A stretch of 64,000 nt of DNA from Pseudomonas maioricensis. Its GTDB lineage: Bacteria > Pseudomonadota > Gammaproteobacteria > Pseudomonadales > Pseudomonadaceae. Positions 51,426 through 59,981 of this stretch are shown here, piece after piece. A program made the position numbers and the translations under genes. Every line of letters begins with the position of its first letter. The first letter of the stretch is position 1. Under the pieces are notes generated by a model. That model saw nothing but the letters and a program-made list of their open reading frames with translations, was not told where the DNA came from and did no database searches. The DNA lies in NCBI RefSeq assembly GCF_022790535.1, contig NZ_LOHG01000016.1, forward strand, positions 24,974-88,973, written 5' to 3'.

Positions 51426-51774
51426 TGCAGATCAGCGCTCCATCCTGAGAATTGAAATCCGGTGACCGCACCATTTGAGTGCCCGCGCCCCCAGAGAGAT
51501 ACCGAATTAAGACACTTTCGTAAAAAGCTGTACACAATTAAAAGCACTGCGCTCATGCACAGCACCACTCAAACCCTGTGCGATCCCGATTCAACGGGAC
51601 TCAAGGAATTAATTGGAGTTTTCCACGATATTCTGACCAGTCAGGCAAGTTTCTTGCACGTCTCTTGCAAAGTAACCAAGGCCACCGGCCTTTAGAACAG
51701 AGTGACAAACGGCCAGATGCTTTGTATACAATCCCGTTATCGTCTCTGTCCCCCCGTCCATAAGGAAGACTGCA
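51426..51774. other. Divergent hiuH-puuE regulatory region
   Basis: 349 bp without a gene. It holds a perfect palindrome TTGTATACAA at 51722-51731, 43 bp before puuE, and a smaller dyad CTGACCAGTCAG at 51633-51644. Either could be a regulator site for the urate genes. Confidence 0.5.
51722..51731. promoter_or_regulatory. Palindrome upstream of puuE
   Basis: TTGTATACAA, a perfect 10-bp palindrome of the size and symmetry typical for GntR or related dimeric regulators. Confidence 0.45.
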
Positions 51775-52704
51775 GTGAGCGCTGACTATCCTCGCGACCT
51801 GATCGGTTACGGTAGCAACCCGCCCCATCCACGCTGGCCGGGTAATGCGCGCATCGCACTGTCCTTTGTGCTCAATTACGAGGAAGGTGGCGAGCGCAAC
51901 ATCCTGCACGGTGACAAGGAGTCCGAAGCGTTCCTGTCCGAAATGGTCTCGGCTCAACCGCTGCAGGGCGAGCGTAACATGAGTATGGAATCGCTTTACG
52001 AGTACGGCAGCCGCGCAGGCGTGTGGCGCATCCTCAAGCTTTTCAAACAATTCGATATCCCGCTGACGATCTTTGCCGTGGCGATGGCTGCCCAGCGTCA
52101 TCCGGACGTCATTCGCGCGATGGTTGCCGACGGTCACGAGATTTGCAGCCACGGTTATCGCTGGATCGACTATCAGTACATGGATGAAGCCAAGGAGCGC
52201 GAGCATATGCTCAAGGCGATCCGCATCCTCACCGAGATCACCGGCGAACGCCCATTGGGCTGGTACACCGGCCGCACCGGCCCCAACACGCGACGGCTGA
52301 TCATGGAAGAAGGCGGTTTCCTTTACGACTGCGATACCTATGATGACGACTTGCCCTATTGGGAGCCGAACAACCCGACTGGCAAAGCGCATCTGGTGAT
52401 CCCGTACACCCTGGACACCAACGATATGCGCTTCACCCAAGTGCAGGGTTTCAACAATGGCGATCAGTTTTTCCAGTACCTCAAGGACGCTTTCGACGTG
52501 CTGTACGCCGAAGGAGCCGACGCGCCGAAAATGCTTTCCATCGGTTTGCATTGCCGCCTGATCGGTCGCCCGGCACGGCTGGCCGCTCTCAAACGCTTCA
52601 TCGAATACGCCAAAAGCCACGAGCAGGTCTGGTTTACTCGACGGGTCGACATTGCCCGTCACTGGCACGCAGAACACCCTTATCAGCCGGAGAACGGACA
52701 GTGA
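51775..52704 (+). CDS. puuE: Allantoinase, polysaccharide-deacetylase type
   Basis: A 309-residue metal-independent (PuuE) allantoinase converting allantoin to allantoate. Signs: DLIGYGSNPPHPRWPG, NYEEGGERNILHGD, SHGYRWIDYQ and RTGPNTRRL. It starts with GTG and AAGGAAGA upstream. Its stop overlaps the GTG of uraD (GTGA), so they are coupled; it heads the operon puuE-uraD-alc. Confidence 0.95.
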   Translation: MSADYPRDLIGYGSNPPHPRWPGNARIALSFVLNYEEGGERNILHGDKESEAFLSEMVSAQPLQGERNMSMESLYEYGSRAGVWRILKLFKQFDIPLTIFAVAMAAQRHPDVIRAMVADGHEICSHGYRWIDYQYMDEAKEREHMLKAIRILTEITGERPLGWYTGRTGPNTRRLIMEEGGFLYDCDTYDDDLPYWEPNNPTGKAHLVIPYTLDTNDMRFTQVQGFNNGDQFFQYLKDAFDVLYAEGADAPKMLSIGLHCRLIGRPARLAALKRFIEYAKSHEQVWFTRRVDIARHWHAEHPYQPENGQ

Positions 52705-53216
52705 GCCGCTTCCAGTCACTGCGACCTTCAACGCTGAGTCGGGATCAGTTCATTGCCGCGTTTGCCGACATCTATGAGCATTCGCCGTGGGTCGCTGCCG
52801 CCGCTTACGATCAGGGTCAGGTTAACGAACTGGACGATATCGACGCACTGCATGCGCGCATGAGCCGAATACTTCTTGACGCCGACCGCGCGCAGCAACT
52901 GGCGCTGATCAATGCTCACCCGGATCTGGCCGGTAAAGCCGCTGTGCAAGGCCAGTTGACCGAAGCCAGCACCAGCGAACAGGCGGGGGCTGGCATTCAT
53001 CAGTGCACAGCTGAAGAGTTTCAGAGATTCACCGCACTCAACAACGCTTACAAAGCCCGATTCGCCTTCCCGTTCATCATGGCGGTCAAAGGCAGTAACC
53101 GGCATCAGATACTCGCAGCATTTGAAACCCGCATTGATAATCCGGCCGACGCCGAATTTGCGTGCGCGCTGGCCGAGATCAACAAGATTGCCCTGTTTCG
53201 TTTGCAAGCCCTCTAA
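52701..53216 (+). CDS. uraD: OHCU decarboxylase
   Basis: A 171-residue enzyme that decarboxylates 2-oxo-4-hydroxy-4-carboxy-5-ureidoimidazoline to S-allantoin. Family marks are SPWVAAAA, the catalytic His in NAHPDLAGKAA and the FPFIMAVKG segment. It starts with GTG at 52701 inside the puuE stop. The longer frame from 52359 is a shadow of puuE. Confidence 0.94.
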   Translation: MSRFQSLRPSTLSRDQFIAAFADIYEHSPWVAAAAYDQGQVNELDDIDALHARMSRILLDADRAQQLALINAHPDLAGKAAVQGQLTEASTSEQAGAGIHQCTAEEFQRFTALNNAYKARFAFPFIMAVKGSNRHQILAAFETRIDNPADAEFACALAEINKIALFRLQAL

Positions 53217-53258
53217 CCGCCCACCCAGGCCACTGATCAAAAAGGCAGACCTAAAAGA

Positions 53259-54254
53259 ATGAAAGCTTACGCCGCACCCTTCGAGAAGTTCGTCAACCTG
53301 GCCGATGCGCGCCTGGGCACTAAAATCCTGTCCGTGACCGACGACTGGTTCGCCGACGCCAACCGCCTTTTCCAACCGACTCCGGCGGTGTGGAAAGAAG
53401 GTGTATTTGACGACAACGGCAAATGGATGGACGGCTGGGAATCGCGTCGCAAGCGTTTCGAGGGTTATGACAGCGCAGTGATCCGGCTCGGCGTGCCGGG
53501 TTCGATCAAGGGTGTGGATATCGATACGTCGTACTTCACCGGCAACTACCCGCCTTCTGCCTCGCTGGAAGCGTGCTTCCTGGCCAGCGGCGATCCGGAC
53601 GAGAACACTCAGTGGACTGAAATCCTGTCCGCCGTGGAACTGAATGGCGACAGTCATCACTACCACGCAATCAACGCCGAACAAGCCTTCAGCCATCTGC
53701 GTTTCAACATCTATCCCGATGGCGGCGTTGCGCGTCTGCGCGTGTACGGCGTGCCGTTCCGTGACTGGTCAGCCGTAGGCGAAACCGAACAGATTGATCT
53801 GGTCTCTGCCCTTAACGGCGGTCGCGCCCTGGCATGCTCGGATGAACATTACGGCAGCATGAGCAACATCCTCAACCCAGGTCGTGGTGTGAACATGGGC
53901 GATGGCTGGGAAACCGCGCGTCGCCGTACGCCAGGTAACGACTGGGTGATCATCGCTCTGGGCCATGCCGGTGAAGTGGAAAAAGTCGTGGTTGATACCC
54001 TGCACTTCAAAGGCAACTACCCGGATAGCTGCTCCATTCAAGGCGCATTCGTCAAAGGCGGCACCGACAGCCAGATCGAAACCCAAAGCCTGTTCTGGCG
54101 TGAACTGCTGCCAAGCCAGAAACTGAGCATGCACGCCGAGCACGAGTTCGCCGAGCAGATCAAGGCGCTGGGGCCGATCACCCATATCCGTCTGAATGTA
54201 TTTCCGGATGGTGGCGTGAGTCGTCTTCGGGTGTTGGGTAAAGTTTCGAAGTAA
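53259..54254 (+). CDS. alc: Allantoicase
   Basis: A 331-residue enzyme splitting allantoate to ureidoglycolate and urea. Two related jelly-roll halves are visible: KILSVTDDWFADANRL with GWESRRKR and DIDTSYFTGNYPP in the first, and ALACSDEHYGSM with GWETARRR and VDTLHFKGNYPD in the second. Full length. It follows uraD by 42 bp. Confidence 0.95.
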   Translation: MKAYAAPFEKFVNLADARLGTKILSVTDDWFADANRLFQPTPAVWKEGVFDDNGKWMDGWESRRKRFEGYDSAVIRLGVPGSIKGVDIDTSYFTGNYPPSASLEACFLASGDPDENTQWTEILSAVELNGDSHHYHAINAEQAFSHLRFNIYPDGGVARLRVYGVPFRDWSAVGETEQIDLVSALNGGRALACSDEHYGSMSNILNPGRGVNMGDGWETARRRTPGNDWVIIALGHAGEVEKVVVDTLHFKGNYPDSCSIQGAFVKGGTDSQIETQSLFWRELLPSQKLSMHAEHEFAEQIKALGPITHIRLNVFPDGGVSRLRVLGKVSK

Positions 54255-54263
54255 CGTATTACC

Positions 54264-54337
54264 TGTAGGAGCTGCCGAAGGCTGCGAAAGCGGTGTGTCA
54301 GTTGAGTCGCCTTCGCAGCCTTCGGCAGCTCCTACAG
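54264..54337. repeat. REP inverted pair
   Basis: Inverted copies of the GTAGGAGCTGCCGAAGGCTG element between alc and allA; it may separate their expression. Confidence 0.88.
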
Positions 54338-54373
54338 GGCCTTGATCAATTCCAAAAGAACAGAAGACCCAGC

Positions 54374-54877
54374 ATGCGCACACTGACCATCGAGCCGTTA
54401 ACCAAAGAAGCTTTTGCCCCTTTCGGTGATGTCATTGAAACCGACGGCAGCGATCACTTCATGATCAATAACGGCTCGACCCAGCGTTTTCATCGTTTGG
54501 CAGAAGTGCAAACTGCAACGCCGGACGATAAGGCAATCATCAGTATCTTCCGTGCCGAGGCGCTGCAGATGCCGTTGATCATCAGCATGCTGGAGCGCCA
54601 TCCGCAGGGCAGTCAGGCGTTTGTGCCGCTGCTCGGCAACCCTTTTCTGATCGTGGTCGCGCCCATTGGCGATGAACCTGAATCAGAGCTGACCCGCGCT
54701 TTCGTTACCAACGGCAGGCAGGGTGTTAATTACCATCGCGGCGTCTGGCACCACCCGGTGCTGACGATCGAAAAGCGGGATGACTTCCTGGTGGTTGATC
54801 GCAGTGGAAATGGCAACAACTGCGATGAGCATTTTTTCGCTGAGAGCCAGAAGCTGGTTCTCGACCCCCACCCGTAA
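54374..54877 (+). CDS. allA: Ureidoglycolate lyase
   Basis: A 167-residue cupin-like enzyme splitting ureidoglycolate to glyoxylate and urea. It begins RTLTIEPLTKEAFAPFGDVI and has HPQGSQAFVPL and YHRGVWHHPVLTI, the core of the AllA family. Start at 54374; the ribosome site is weak. It precedes puuD by 45 bp on the same strand. Confidence 0.94.
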   Translation: MRTLTIEPLTKEAFAPFGDVIETDGSDHFMINNGSTQRFHRLAEVQTATPDDKAIISIFRAEALQMPLIISMLERHPQGSQAFVPLLGNPFLIVVAPIGDEPESELTRAFVTNGRQGVNYHRGVWHHPVLTIEKRDDFLVVDRSGNGNNCDEHFFAESQKLVLDPHP

Positions 54878-54922
54878 GGGCCTGAACGTCCGACAAGTGA
54901 CGCAAGGCGAAAGGTAAGCACC

Positions 54923-56212
54923 GTGGAAGCACATTTGATGGAATGGCTGAATCTCAGCGTGCGCTGGATTCACATGATTGTCGGCATCGCCTGGATCGGC
55001 GCATCGTTCTACTTTGTCTGGCTGGAAAACAACCTGAACCGGGTCAACCCGCGCGAGGGTCTGTCCGGGGATTTATGGGCCATTCACGGTGGCGGCATCT
55101 ATCACCTGGAGAAATACAAACTTGCACCGCCGACCATGCCGGAGAACCTGCACTGGTTCAAATGGGAAGCCTATTTCACCTGGCTGTCGGGCGTTGCACT
55201 GCTGTGCGTGGTGTTTTACGCCAACCCAACCCTTTATCTGCTTGCACCGGGCAGCAGCCTGTCTGGTATTGAAGGCGTTGCGTTAGGGCTGGGTTCGCTG
55301 TTCGTCGGCTGGTTCGTTTACAGCTTTCTCTGCGATTCGGCGCTGGGCAAACGCCCCGCCCTGCTCGGCCTGATTCTGTTTGTGCTGGTGATTGCTGCCG
55401 CCTACGGTTTCAGCAAAGTGTTCAGCGGTCGCGGTGCTTATCTGCATGTCGGCGCGATCATCGGCACGATCATGGTCGGCAACGTGTTCCGCATTATCAT
55501 GCCCGCCCAACGAGCCCTCGTTGCCGCGATTGCCGAGAACCGCACACCAGATCCTTCATTGCCCGCCAAAGGCCTGCTGCGTTCACGCCACAACAACTAC
55601 TTCACCTTGCCGGTGCTGTTCATCATGATCAGCAACCATTTCCCGAGCACCTACGGCAGTCCGTACAACTGGCTGATCCTGGCCGGGATCGGCGTGCTGG
55701 CGGTACTGGTCCGCCATTATTTCAATACGCGACACAACAGCCATAAATTCGCCTGGACCCTGCCCGTCGCCGCTCTGGGCATGATCTGCCTGGCGTATGT
55801 CACCGGTCCCGCGTCAATGCCCCAACCCGCTCAAGCCGCGAAGATCGAATATCAGCCACTCCCAGGCACAGCCATTGGCGGCTATCGACATGATGAAGTG
55901 CGGCCAGCACCGCCAGAACCGGTTGCCGAGGTTGCAGCTGCCAGTCCAGGTGTGGACTTCGGGAAGGTACAGAGCGTGATTCATGAACGCTGCACCGTCT
56001 GCCACTCTGCCAGGCCCACCAGCCAGCTGTTCAGCACTGCACCTGCCGGTGTGATGTTCGACACTGCAGAGCAGATAAAACAAATGGCGCCGCGCATTCA
56101 GGCTCAGGCCGTTACCTCGCAGATCATGCCGCTGGGCAACATTACCCAGATGACTCAGCAGGAGCGGGAGTTGATTGGAGCATGGGTGACTACAGGTGCG
56201 CAGACCCACTGA
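54923..56212 (+). CDS. puuD: Membrane urate hydroxylase with cytochrome c domain
   Basis: A 429-residue membrane enzyme oxidising urate to 5-hydroxyisourate. Eight or so membrane segments (WIHMIVGIAWIGASFYFVW at the start) form the PuuD part; the C-terminal about 90 residues are a periplasmic cytochrome c domain with CTVCH at about 356-360. Electrons therefore go to the respiratory chain rather than making peroxide as in soluble uricase. Start is GTG at 54923. It fills the urate oxidase step of this island. Confidence 0.93.
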   Translation: MEAHLMEWLNLSVRWIHMIVGIAWIGASFYFVWLENNLNRVNPREGLSGDLWAIHGGGIYHLEKYKLAPPTMPENLHWFKWEAYFTWLSGVALLCVVFYANPTLYLLAPGSSLSGIEGVALGLGSLFVGWFVYSFLCDSALGKRPALLGLILFVLVIAAAYGFSKVFSGRGAYLHVGAIIGTIMVGNVFRIIMPAQRALVAAIAENRTPDPSLPAKGLLRSRHNNYFTLPVLFIMISNHFPSTYGSPYNWLILAGIGVLAVLVRHYFNTRHNSHKFAWTLPVAALGMICLAYVTGPASMPQPAQAAKIEYQPLPGTAIGGYRHDEVRPAPPEPVAEVAAASPGVDFGKVQSVIHERCTVCHSARPTSQLFSTAPAGVMFDTAEQIKQMAPRIQAQAVTSQIMPLGNITQMTQQERELIGAWVTTGAQTH

Positions 56213-56228
56213 TCTCTGGCCGAACTAA

Positions 56229-56303
56229 CTGTAGGAGCTGCCGAAGGCTGCGATGGCAATCTTCCTGATACACCGCCATCGCAGCCTTCGGCAGCTCCTA
56301 CAG
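56229..56303. repeat. REP inverted pair
   Basis: Near-perfect inverted copies of the GTAGGAGCTGCCGAAGGCTG element, 16 bp after the puuD stop. Confidence 0.88.
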
Positions 56304-56447
56304 CAAGCCAATGAAACTTCCACGCACGCCCCACAATTGCTCGCCCTGCCCTGTCCCAGAGCACTTGCACGAAACTTCCCCAGCCAATATCCTCCGCCGC
56401 CGCGTTAAAACCAGCCACGTTGCAATGCTGACTGAACAGACAACTAA

Positions 56448-56463
56448 CTGACCGACCGGTCAA
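56448..56463. promoter_or_regulatory. RutR-like operator
   Basis: TGACCG-AC-CGGTCA in its context matches 11 of 14 fixed bases of the E. coli RutR consensus TTGACCA-N2-TGGTCAA. It lies about 200 bp before the Tsx-like gene; a RutR-like TetR gene is 2.4 kb away. Confidence 0.5.
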
Positions 56464-56493
56464 GAGTCATGTTTTCTGAAAAAAGCCTCCATT

Positions 56494-56512
56494 GACTGCA
56501 AAAAATGCAGTC
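56494..56512. promoter_or_regulatory. Perfect inverted repeat GACTGCA-N5-TGCAGTC
   Basis: A 7-bp perfect dyad with a 5-A spacer. There is no T run after it, so it is more likely a binding site or leader hairpin than a terminator. Confidence 0.5.
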
Positions 56513-56661
56513 GATAGCGCTTTTGTGCGCTTTTCAATCAGCGTTGGCTCAGCTCTTGCTATGTAGTCAAAGTTGACCAAACAGACATGTTTTAACTGCG
56601 GAAAAGGTGCCTACAAAAGAGCACCCAAAAAGACCATATCGATCCATCAGGGGAGCATTGA

Positions 56662-57447
56662 ATGAACCGTATTATTTCCAGCGCGATAGTTGCCGGCAGC
56701 CTGCTGGCGTCCGGGCAAAGCATGGCCGACGGCTTGCTGCAATGGCAGAGCAACAGCCTGACTTATCTGAACGGTCGCGACTTCGCAGTCAACCCGTCAA
56801 ACCAGCAAACCTTCACTTTTGAACATGCTGACGGCTGGAAATACGGCGATAACTTTCTGTTCATCGACAAGATTTTCTACAACGGTAAAGGCGACGCTAC
56901 TAACGGCGATAACACCTACTACGGTGAAATCTCCCCGCGCCTGTCCATGGGCAAGATCTTTGGTCAGAAATTCGAGTTCGGCCCGATCTCTGATGTCTTG
57001 CTGGCGGCCACTTACGAGTTCGGCGAAGGCGACAATGAGTCCTACCTGATCGGTCCAGGCTTTGACCTGAATATCCCGGGCTTTGATTACTTCCAGTTGA
57101 ACTTCTACAAGCGTTACACCGATGGTCACCGTGCAGGCTACGGCGCCTGGCAGGTCACTCCCGTCTGGTCCTACACGATCCCGGTGGGTAAATCCGACAT
57201 CCTGATCGATGGTTTCATCGACTGGGTGGTAGACAACAAGTCCGATCACAACGGCGAATACAAATCCAACGTGCACATCAACCCACAGATCAAGTACGAC
57301 CTGGGTAAGGCAATGAGCTTGCCTGAGCGCCAACTGTATGTAGGTATTGAATACGATTACTGGTCCGACAAATACGGCATTGAAGACACCAAGTTCTTTG
57401 ATACCAACCAGAACACCGCAAGTTTGCTGGTGAAAGTGTTCTTCTGA
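56662..57447 (+). CDS. Tsx-like nucleoside-specific outer membrane channel
   Basis: A 261-residue beta-barrel protein with signal peptide (cleavage after SMA near 22). Signs are LLQWQSNSLTYLNGRDF, FTFEHADGWKYGDNFLFID and an alternating strand pattern ending in VKVFF, the aromatic C-terminus recognised by the BAM machinery. Tsx-type channels let nucleosides cross the outer membrane, fitting the purine island beside it. GGGGAG precedes the ATG. It has a long regulatory region with operator-like dyads. Confidence 0.88.
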   Translation: MNRIISSAIVAGSLLASGQSMADGLLQWQSNSLTYLNGRDFAVNPSNQQTFTFEHADGWKYGDNFLFIDKIFYNGKGDATNGDNTYYGEISPRLSMGKIFGQKFEFGPISDVLLAATYEFGEGDNESYLIGPGFDLNIPGFDYFQLNFYKRYTDGHRAGYGAWQVTPVWSYTIPVGKSDILIDGFIDWVVDNKSDHNGEYKSNVHINPQIKYDLGKAMSLPERQLYVGIEYDYWSDKYGIEDTKFFDTNQNTASLLVKVFF

Positions 57448-57461
57448 TAAACATACGAAAT

Positions 57462-57551
57462 CTGTAGGAGTGAGCTTGCTCGCGATAAATGATTACGCGG
57501 TATGTCTTCTGGCTGCGTCTCATGCATCGCGGGCAAGCCTCGCTCCCACAG
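57462..57551. repeat. REP inverted pair
   Basis: Arms of the CTGTAGGAGTGAGCTTGCTC type, the right arm diverged, after the Tsx-like stop. Confidence 0.8.
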
Positions 57552-57580
57552 AAATTTCGTGAGCCCAGAGTTTTGCGTAC

Positions 57581-57796
57581 CTACTCCCACGGCAACGGCT
57601 TGCCGGCCCGCACTTTCGCATTGATCGAACGCAACAATTCCAATGGATCACGCTCGGTTTGCGCGTGGCTTTGCTCATCGACCCAGGTCGAGACCTGCTT
57701 GCGATCCAGATTGGGCCGCAAATGCAGGATCTCTACCAACTGCCGCTCACATTGCTGGGCGTACGCGACAACACTTGAAAACAGTGGGCTATTCAT
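57581..57796 (-). CDS. Small conserved hypothetical protein
   Basis: A 71-residue helical protein, MNSPLFSSVVAYAQQCERQL at the start, charged C-terminus ending GKPLPWE. No signal peptide or span. It begins 17 bp after the DUF808 stop on the same strand; no ribosome site is visible, so translation is probably coupled to it. Family not recognised. Confidence 0.6.
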   Translation of the reverse strand: MNSPLFSSVVAYAQQCERQLVEILHLRPNLDRKQVSTWVDEQSHAQTERDPLELLRSINAKVRAGKPLPWE

Positions 57797-57813
57797 TCAA
57801 GTCGACCAGCCAT

Positions 57814-58722
57814 TCAGGCCCTGATAAGTTTCCAGACTTTCCCCACCGCCGTGACCAGCAGCAGGACCAACGCACCAGCGATGATACCGGCGACTGCGTC
57901 CAGCAGAGTAGGCACAACCATCGAAAAACCACCGACCGCTTGGGCCGCATGCTCGGTTACGCCCTCAATCCAGTGATGAGCAACAGGCACACCATGGGTG
58001 AGAATCCCGCCGCCGACCATGAACATGGCGGCAGTCCCTACAATCGACAGAATTTTCATCAACACAGGGGCCAGCCACAGCAGGCCTGAACCAATACGTT
58101 GAACGGCCGTTTTGGCACTTTTCCTCAGATAAAGGCCAAGATCGTCCAGCTTCACAATGCCCGCCACCAAACCGTAAACGCCGACAGTGATCAAGACTGC
58201 AACGATCACCAGCACGCCAACCTGATCAAGAAACGGTCGGGTGGACACGACGCCAAGCGCCAGCACGATGATTTCTGCGGAGAGGATGAAGTCAGTGCGA
58301 ACCGCACCTTTGATCCGCTCCTTCTCAAATGCAACCATGTCCACGTTTTTATCAGTCGCAGCTTCCTTACGTTGTTGACGCTGCTGCGCGGTCTCCGGAT
58401 GCAGCCATTTGTGGGAGATTTTCTCGAAGCCTTCGAAACACAGGTAGGCGCCGCCAATCATCAACAATGGCAAGATCGCCCACGGTGCGAAGGCGCTGAT
58501 CAACAGTGCGGCAGGCACCAGAATCGCTTTATTGATCAGGGATCCCTTGGCGACTGCCCATACCACGGGCAATTCGCGGTCGGCAGAAACACCGGTGACC
58601 TGTTGCGCGTTGAGTGCCAGGTCATCCCCAAGCACCCCGGCGGTTTTCTTTGCAGCCAGAGAGACATCGTCGAGCAGCGTCGCGATGTCATCCAGAAGGG
58701 TCAGCAAGCTTCCAGCAGCCAC
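57814..58722 (-). CDS. DUF808 inner membrane protein (YedI-like)
   Basis: A 302-residue protein with about six membrane segments in the C-terminal 220 residues. It begins AAGSLLTLLDDIATLLDD and shows KKTAGVLGDDLALNAQQV and ELPVVWAVAKGSLINK, as in E. coli YedI. GTG at 58722 is chosen since AAGGA lies eight bases upstream and family members start there; the frame runs 23 codons further without similarity. Function unknown. Confidence 0.87.
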   Translation of the reverse strand: MAAGSLLTLLDDIATLLDDVSLAAKKTAGVLGDDLALNAQQVTGVSADRELPVVWAVAKGSLINKAILVPAALLISAFAPWAILPLLMIGGAYLCFEGFEKISHKWLHPETAQQRQQRKEAATDKNVDMVAFEKERIKGAVRTDFILSAEIIVLALGVVSTRPFLDQVGVLVIVAVLITVGVYGLVAGIVKLDDLGLYLRKSAKTAVQRIGSGLLWLAPVLMKILSIVGTAAMFMVGGGILTHGVPVAHHWIEGVTEHAAQAVGGFSMVVPTLLDAVAGIIAGALVLLLVTAVGKVWKLIRA

Positions 58723-58877
58723 GGTCAATATCCTTGAGCAATCGTAAGTGATCACTATAGAGGTACCGTAGCGCAATTGATTCACCATCAACGTTGCGCA
58801 AATGGCTAATCTTGAGAGGCCCGTGAAGCCGGTGCTACCATGCGCAACCGCCTATCGGGCAAGGAAACCTCTGGTTT

Positions 58878-59483
58878 ATGAGCAGTATTCGCGAGCGCAA
58901 CAAAGAGCTGATCCTGCGTGCAGCCAGTGAGGAGTTCGCCGACAAAGGCTTTGCCGCCAGTAAAACCAGCGATATAGCAGCGAAGGCTGGCGTACCCAAG
59001 CCCAACGTCTATTACTACTTCAAGTCAAAGGAAAACCTCTACCGCGAAGTGCTCGAAAGCATCATCGAGCCAATCCTGCGGGCCTCCACGCCCTTCAATC
59101 GTCATGGCGTACCTGCCGAGGTGCTCAGCGCTTATATTCGCTCGAAGATACTCATTTCTCGCGACCTGCCCTTCGCCTCCAAAGTGTTTGCCAGCGAAAT
59201 CATGCATGGCGCGCCACACCTGTCTGCGCAGCAGGTGGAGCAACTCAACGGCCAGGCCAAACACAATATCGAGTGCATCCAGGGCTGGATCGACGACGGG
59301 TTGATTGCCCCTGTGGACCCTCATCACCTGATGTTCACGATCTGGGCCGCGACCCAGACCTACGCCGATTTCGACTGGCAGATATCGACCGTCACCGGCA
59401 AGACGAAGCTGGAAGACAGTGACTACGAAGCCGCCACCCAGACGATTATCCGGCTGGTGCTAAAGGGCTGCGCCCCGGATTGA
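58878..59483 (+). CDS. RutR-like TetR-family regulator
   Basis: A 201-residue regulator: helix-turn-helix at about 8-55 (ASEEFADKGFAASKTSDIAA, then VPKPNVYYYFKSKENLYRE) and a ligand domain like that of RutR (SKVFASEIMHGAPHL). RutR senses uracil or thymine and controls pyrimidine and purine genes in E. coli. Here the gene lies 1.4 kb past the Tsx-like gene, whose upstream region has a RutR-like operator, so a link to nucleobase use is plausible but inferred. Divergent from DUF808. Confidence 0.85.
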   Translation: MSSIRERNKELILRAASEEFADKGFAASKTSDIAAKAGVPKPNVYYYFKSKENLYREVLESIIEPILRASTPFNRHGVPAEVLSAYIRSKILISRDLPFASKVFASEIMHGAPHLSAQQVEQLNGQAKHNIECIQGWIDDGLIAPVDPHHLMFTIWAATQTYADFDWQISTVTGKTKLEDSDYEAATQTIIRLVLKGCAPD

Positions 59484-59490
59484 ATAGGTC

Positions 59491-59566
59491 TTGTAGGAGC
59501 TGCCGAAGGCTGCGAAGGCACTGCTCCTGACAGACTGCTGTTCGCAGCCTTCGGCAACTCCTACAA
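59491..59566. repeat. REP inverted pair
   Basis: Inverted copies of the GTAGGAGCTGCCGAAGGCTG element, eight bases after the TetR stop. Confidence 0.88.
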
Positions 59567-59604
59567 AGGGATGTACGAAAGACAACTCCATTTCCCGCAG
59601 ACAA

Positions 59605-59631
59605 CAAAAAACCCGCCGAAGCGGGTTTTTT
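59605..59631 (+). terminator. Terminator after the TetR gene
   Basis: Stem ACCCGC/GCGGGT with tetraloop CGAA, A run before and T run after; works on both strands. Confidence 0.88.
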
Positions 59632-59981
59632 GCATGACCATTCCAACATCCTGTCAGTAGCCGTCCTGGCAATGGTCGATCATCCCTGATCCCGAAGCGC
59701 TTCCTTCGCTGCGGTTATGGATCCAATGTACTGCGCAAATGTGACCGTTAGAAGAGCGGAACTCCCCTCTTCGTGTAAGCCTTTCGCTATACCGAACGAC
59801 ATTTCGAGAAAATTCCTACCGACGGCTCAGGTTTATCCTTTCAGCGCCGACATCCACTTTAGTAGCGATAGGCTAGACGGCAAGCATCAAAAGGCTATCA
59901 TCGGCTCAGGACTCGCCTTCACTGCGAACCCATGGCGCAAAGCGTTCGAAACAATAAAAAAATAAAACGGAGCAACCGGTC
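59632..59981. other. Leader region of the Cache chemoreceptor
   Basis: 350 bp without a supported gene; an 82-residue open frame at 59717-59965 has no ribosome site or family look. It contains a FliA promoter at 59827-59853. Confidence 0.55.
59827..59853 (+). promoter_or_regulatory. FliA (sigma-28) promoter
   Basis: TCAGGTTT-N11-GCCGACAT matches the flagellar class consensus TAAAGTTT-N11-GCCGATAA at most key positions with exact spacing, about 130 bp before the chemoreceptor ATG. Confidence 0.7.

Larger units (their letters stand above)
56213..56661. other. Region upstream of the Tsx-like gene
   Basis: 449 bp with a REP pair, a RutR-like operator (56448-56463), a hairpin GACTGCA-N5-TGCAGTC (56494-56512) and a dyad GTCAA-AG-TTGAC (56566-56577). 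No gene seen. Confidence 0.6.

Noticed and set aside
51601..52731. 376-residue minus-strand frame opposite puuE
   Set aside because: Complement of a clear allantoinase gene; no family similarity.
59717..59965. 82-residue frame before the Cache chemoreceptor
   Set aside because: No ribosome site; it spans the FliA promoter and leader, which explains the region better.
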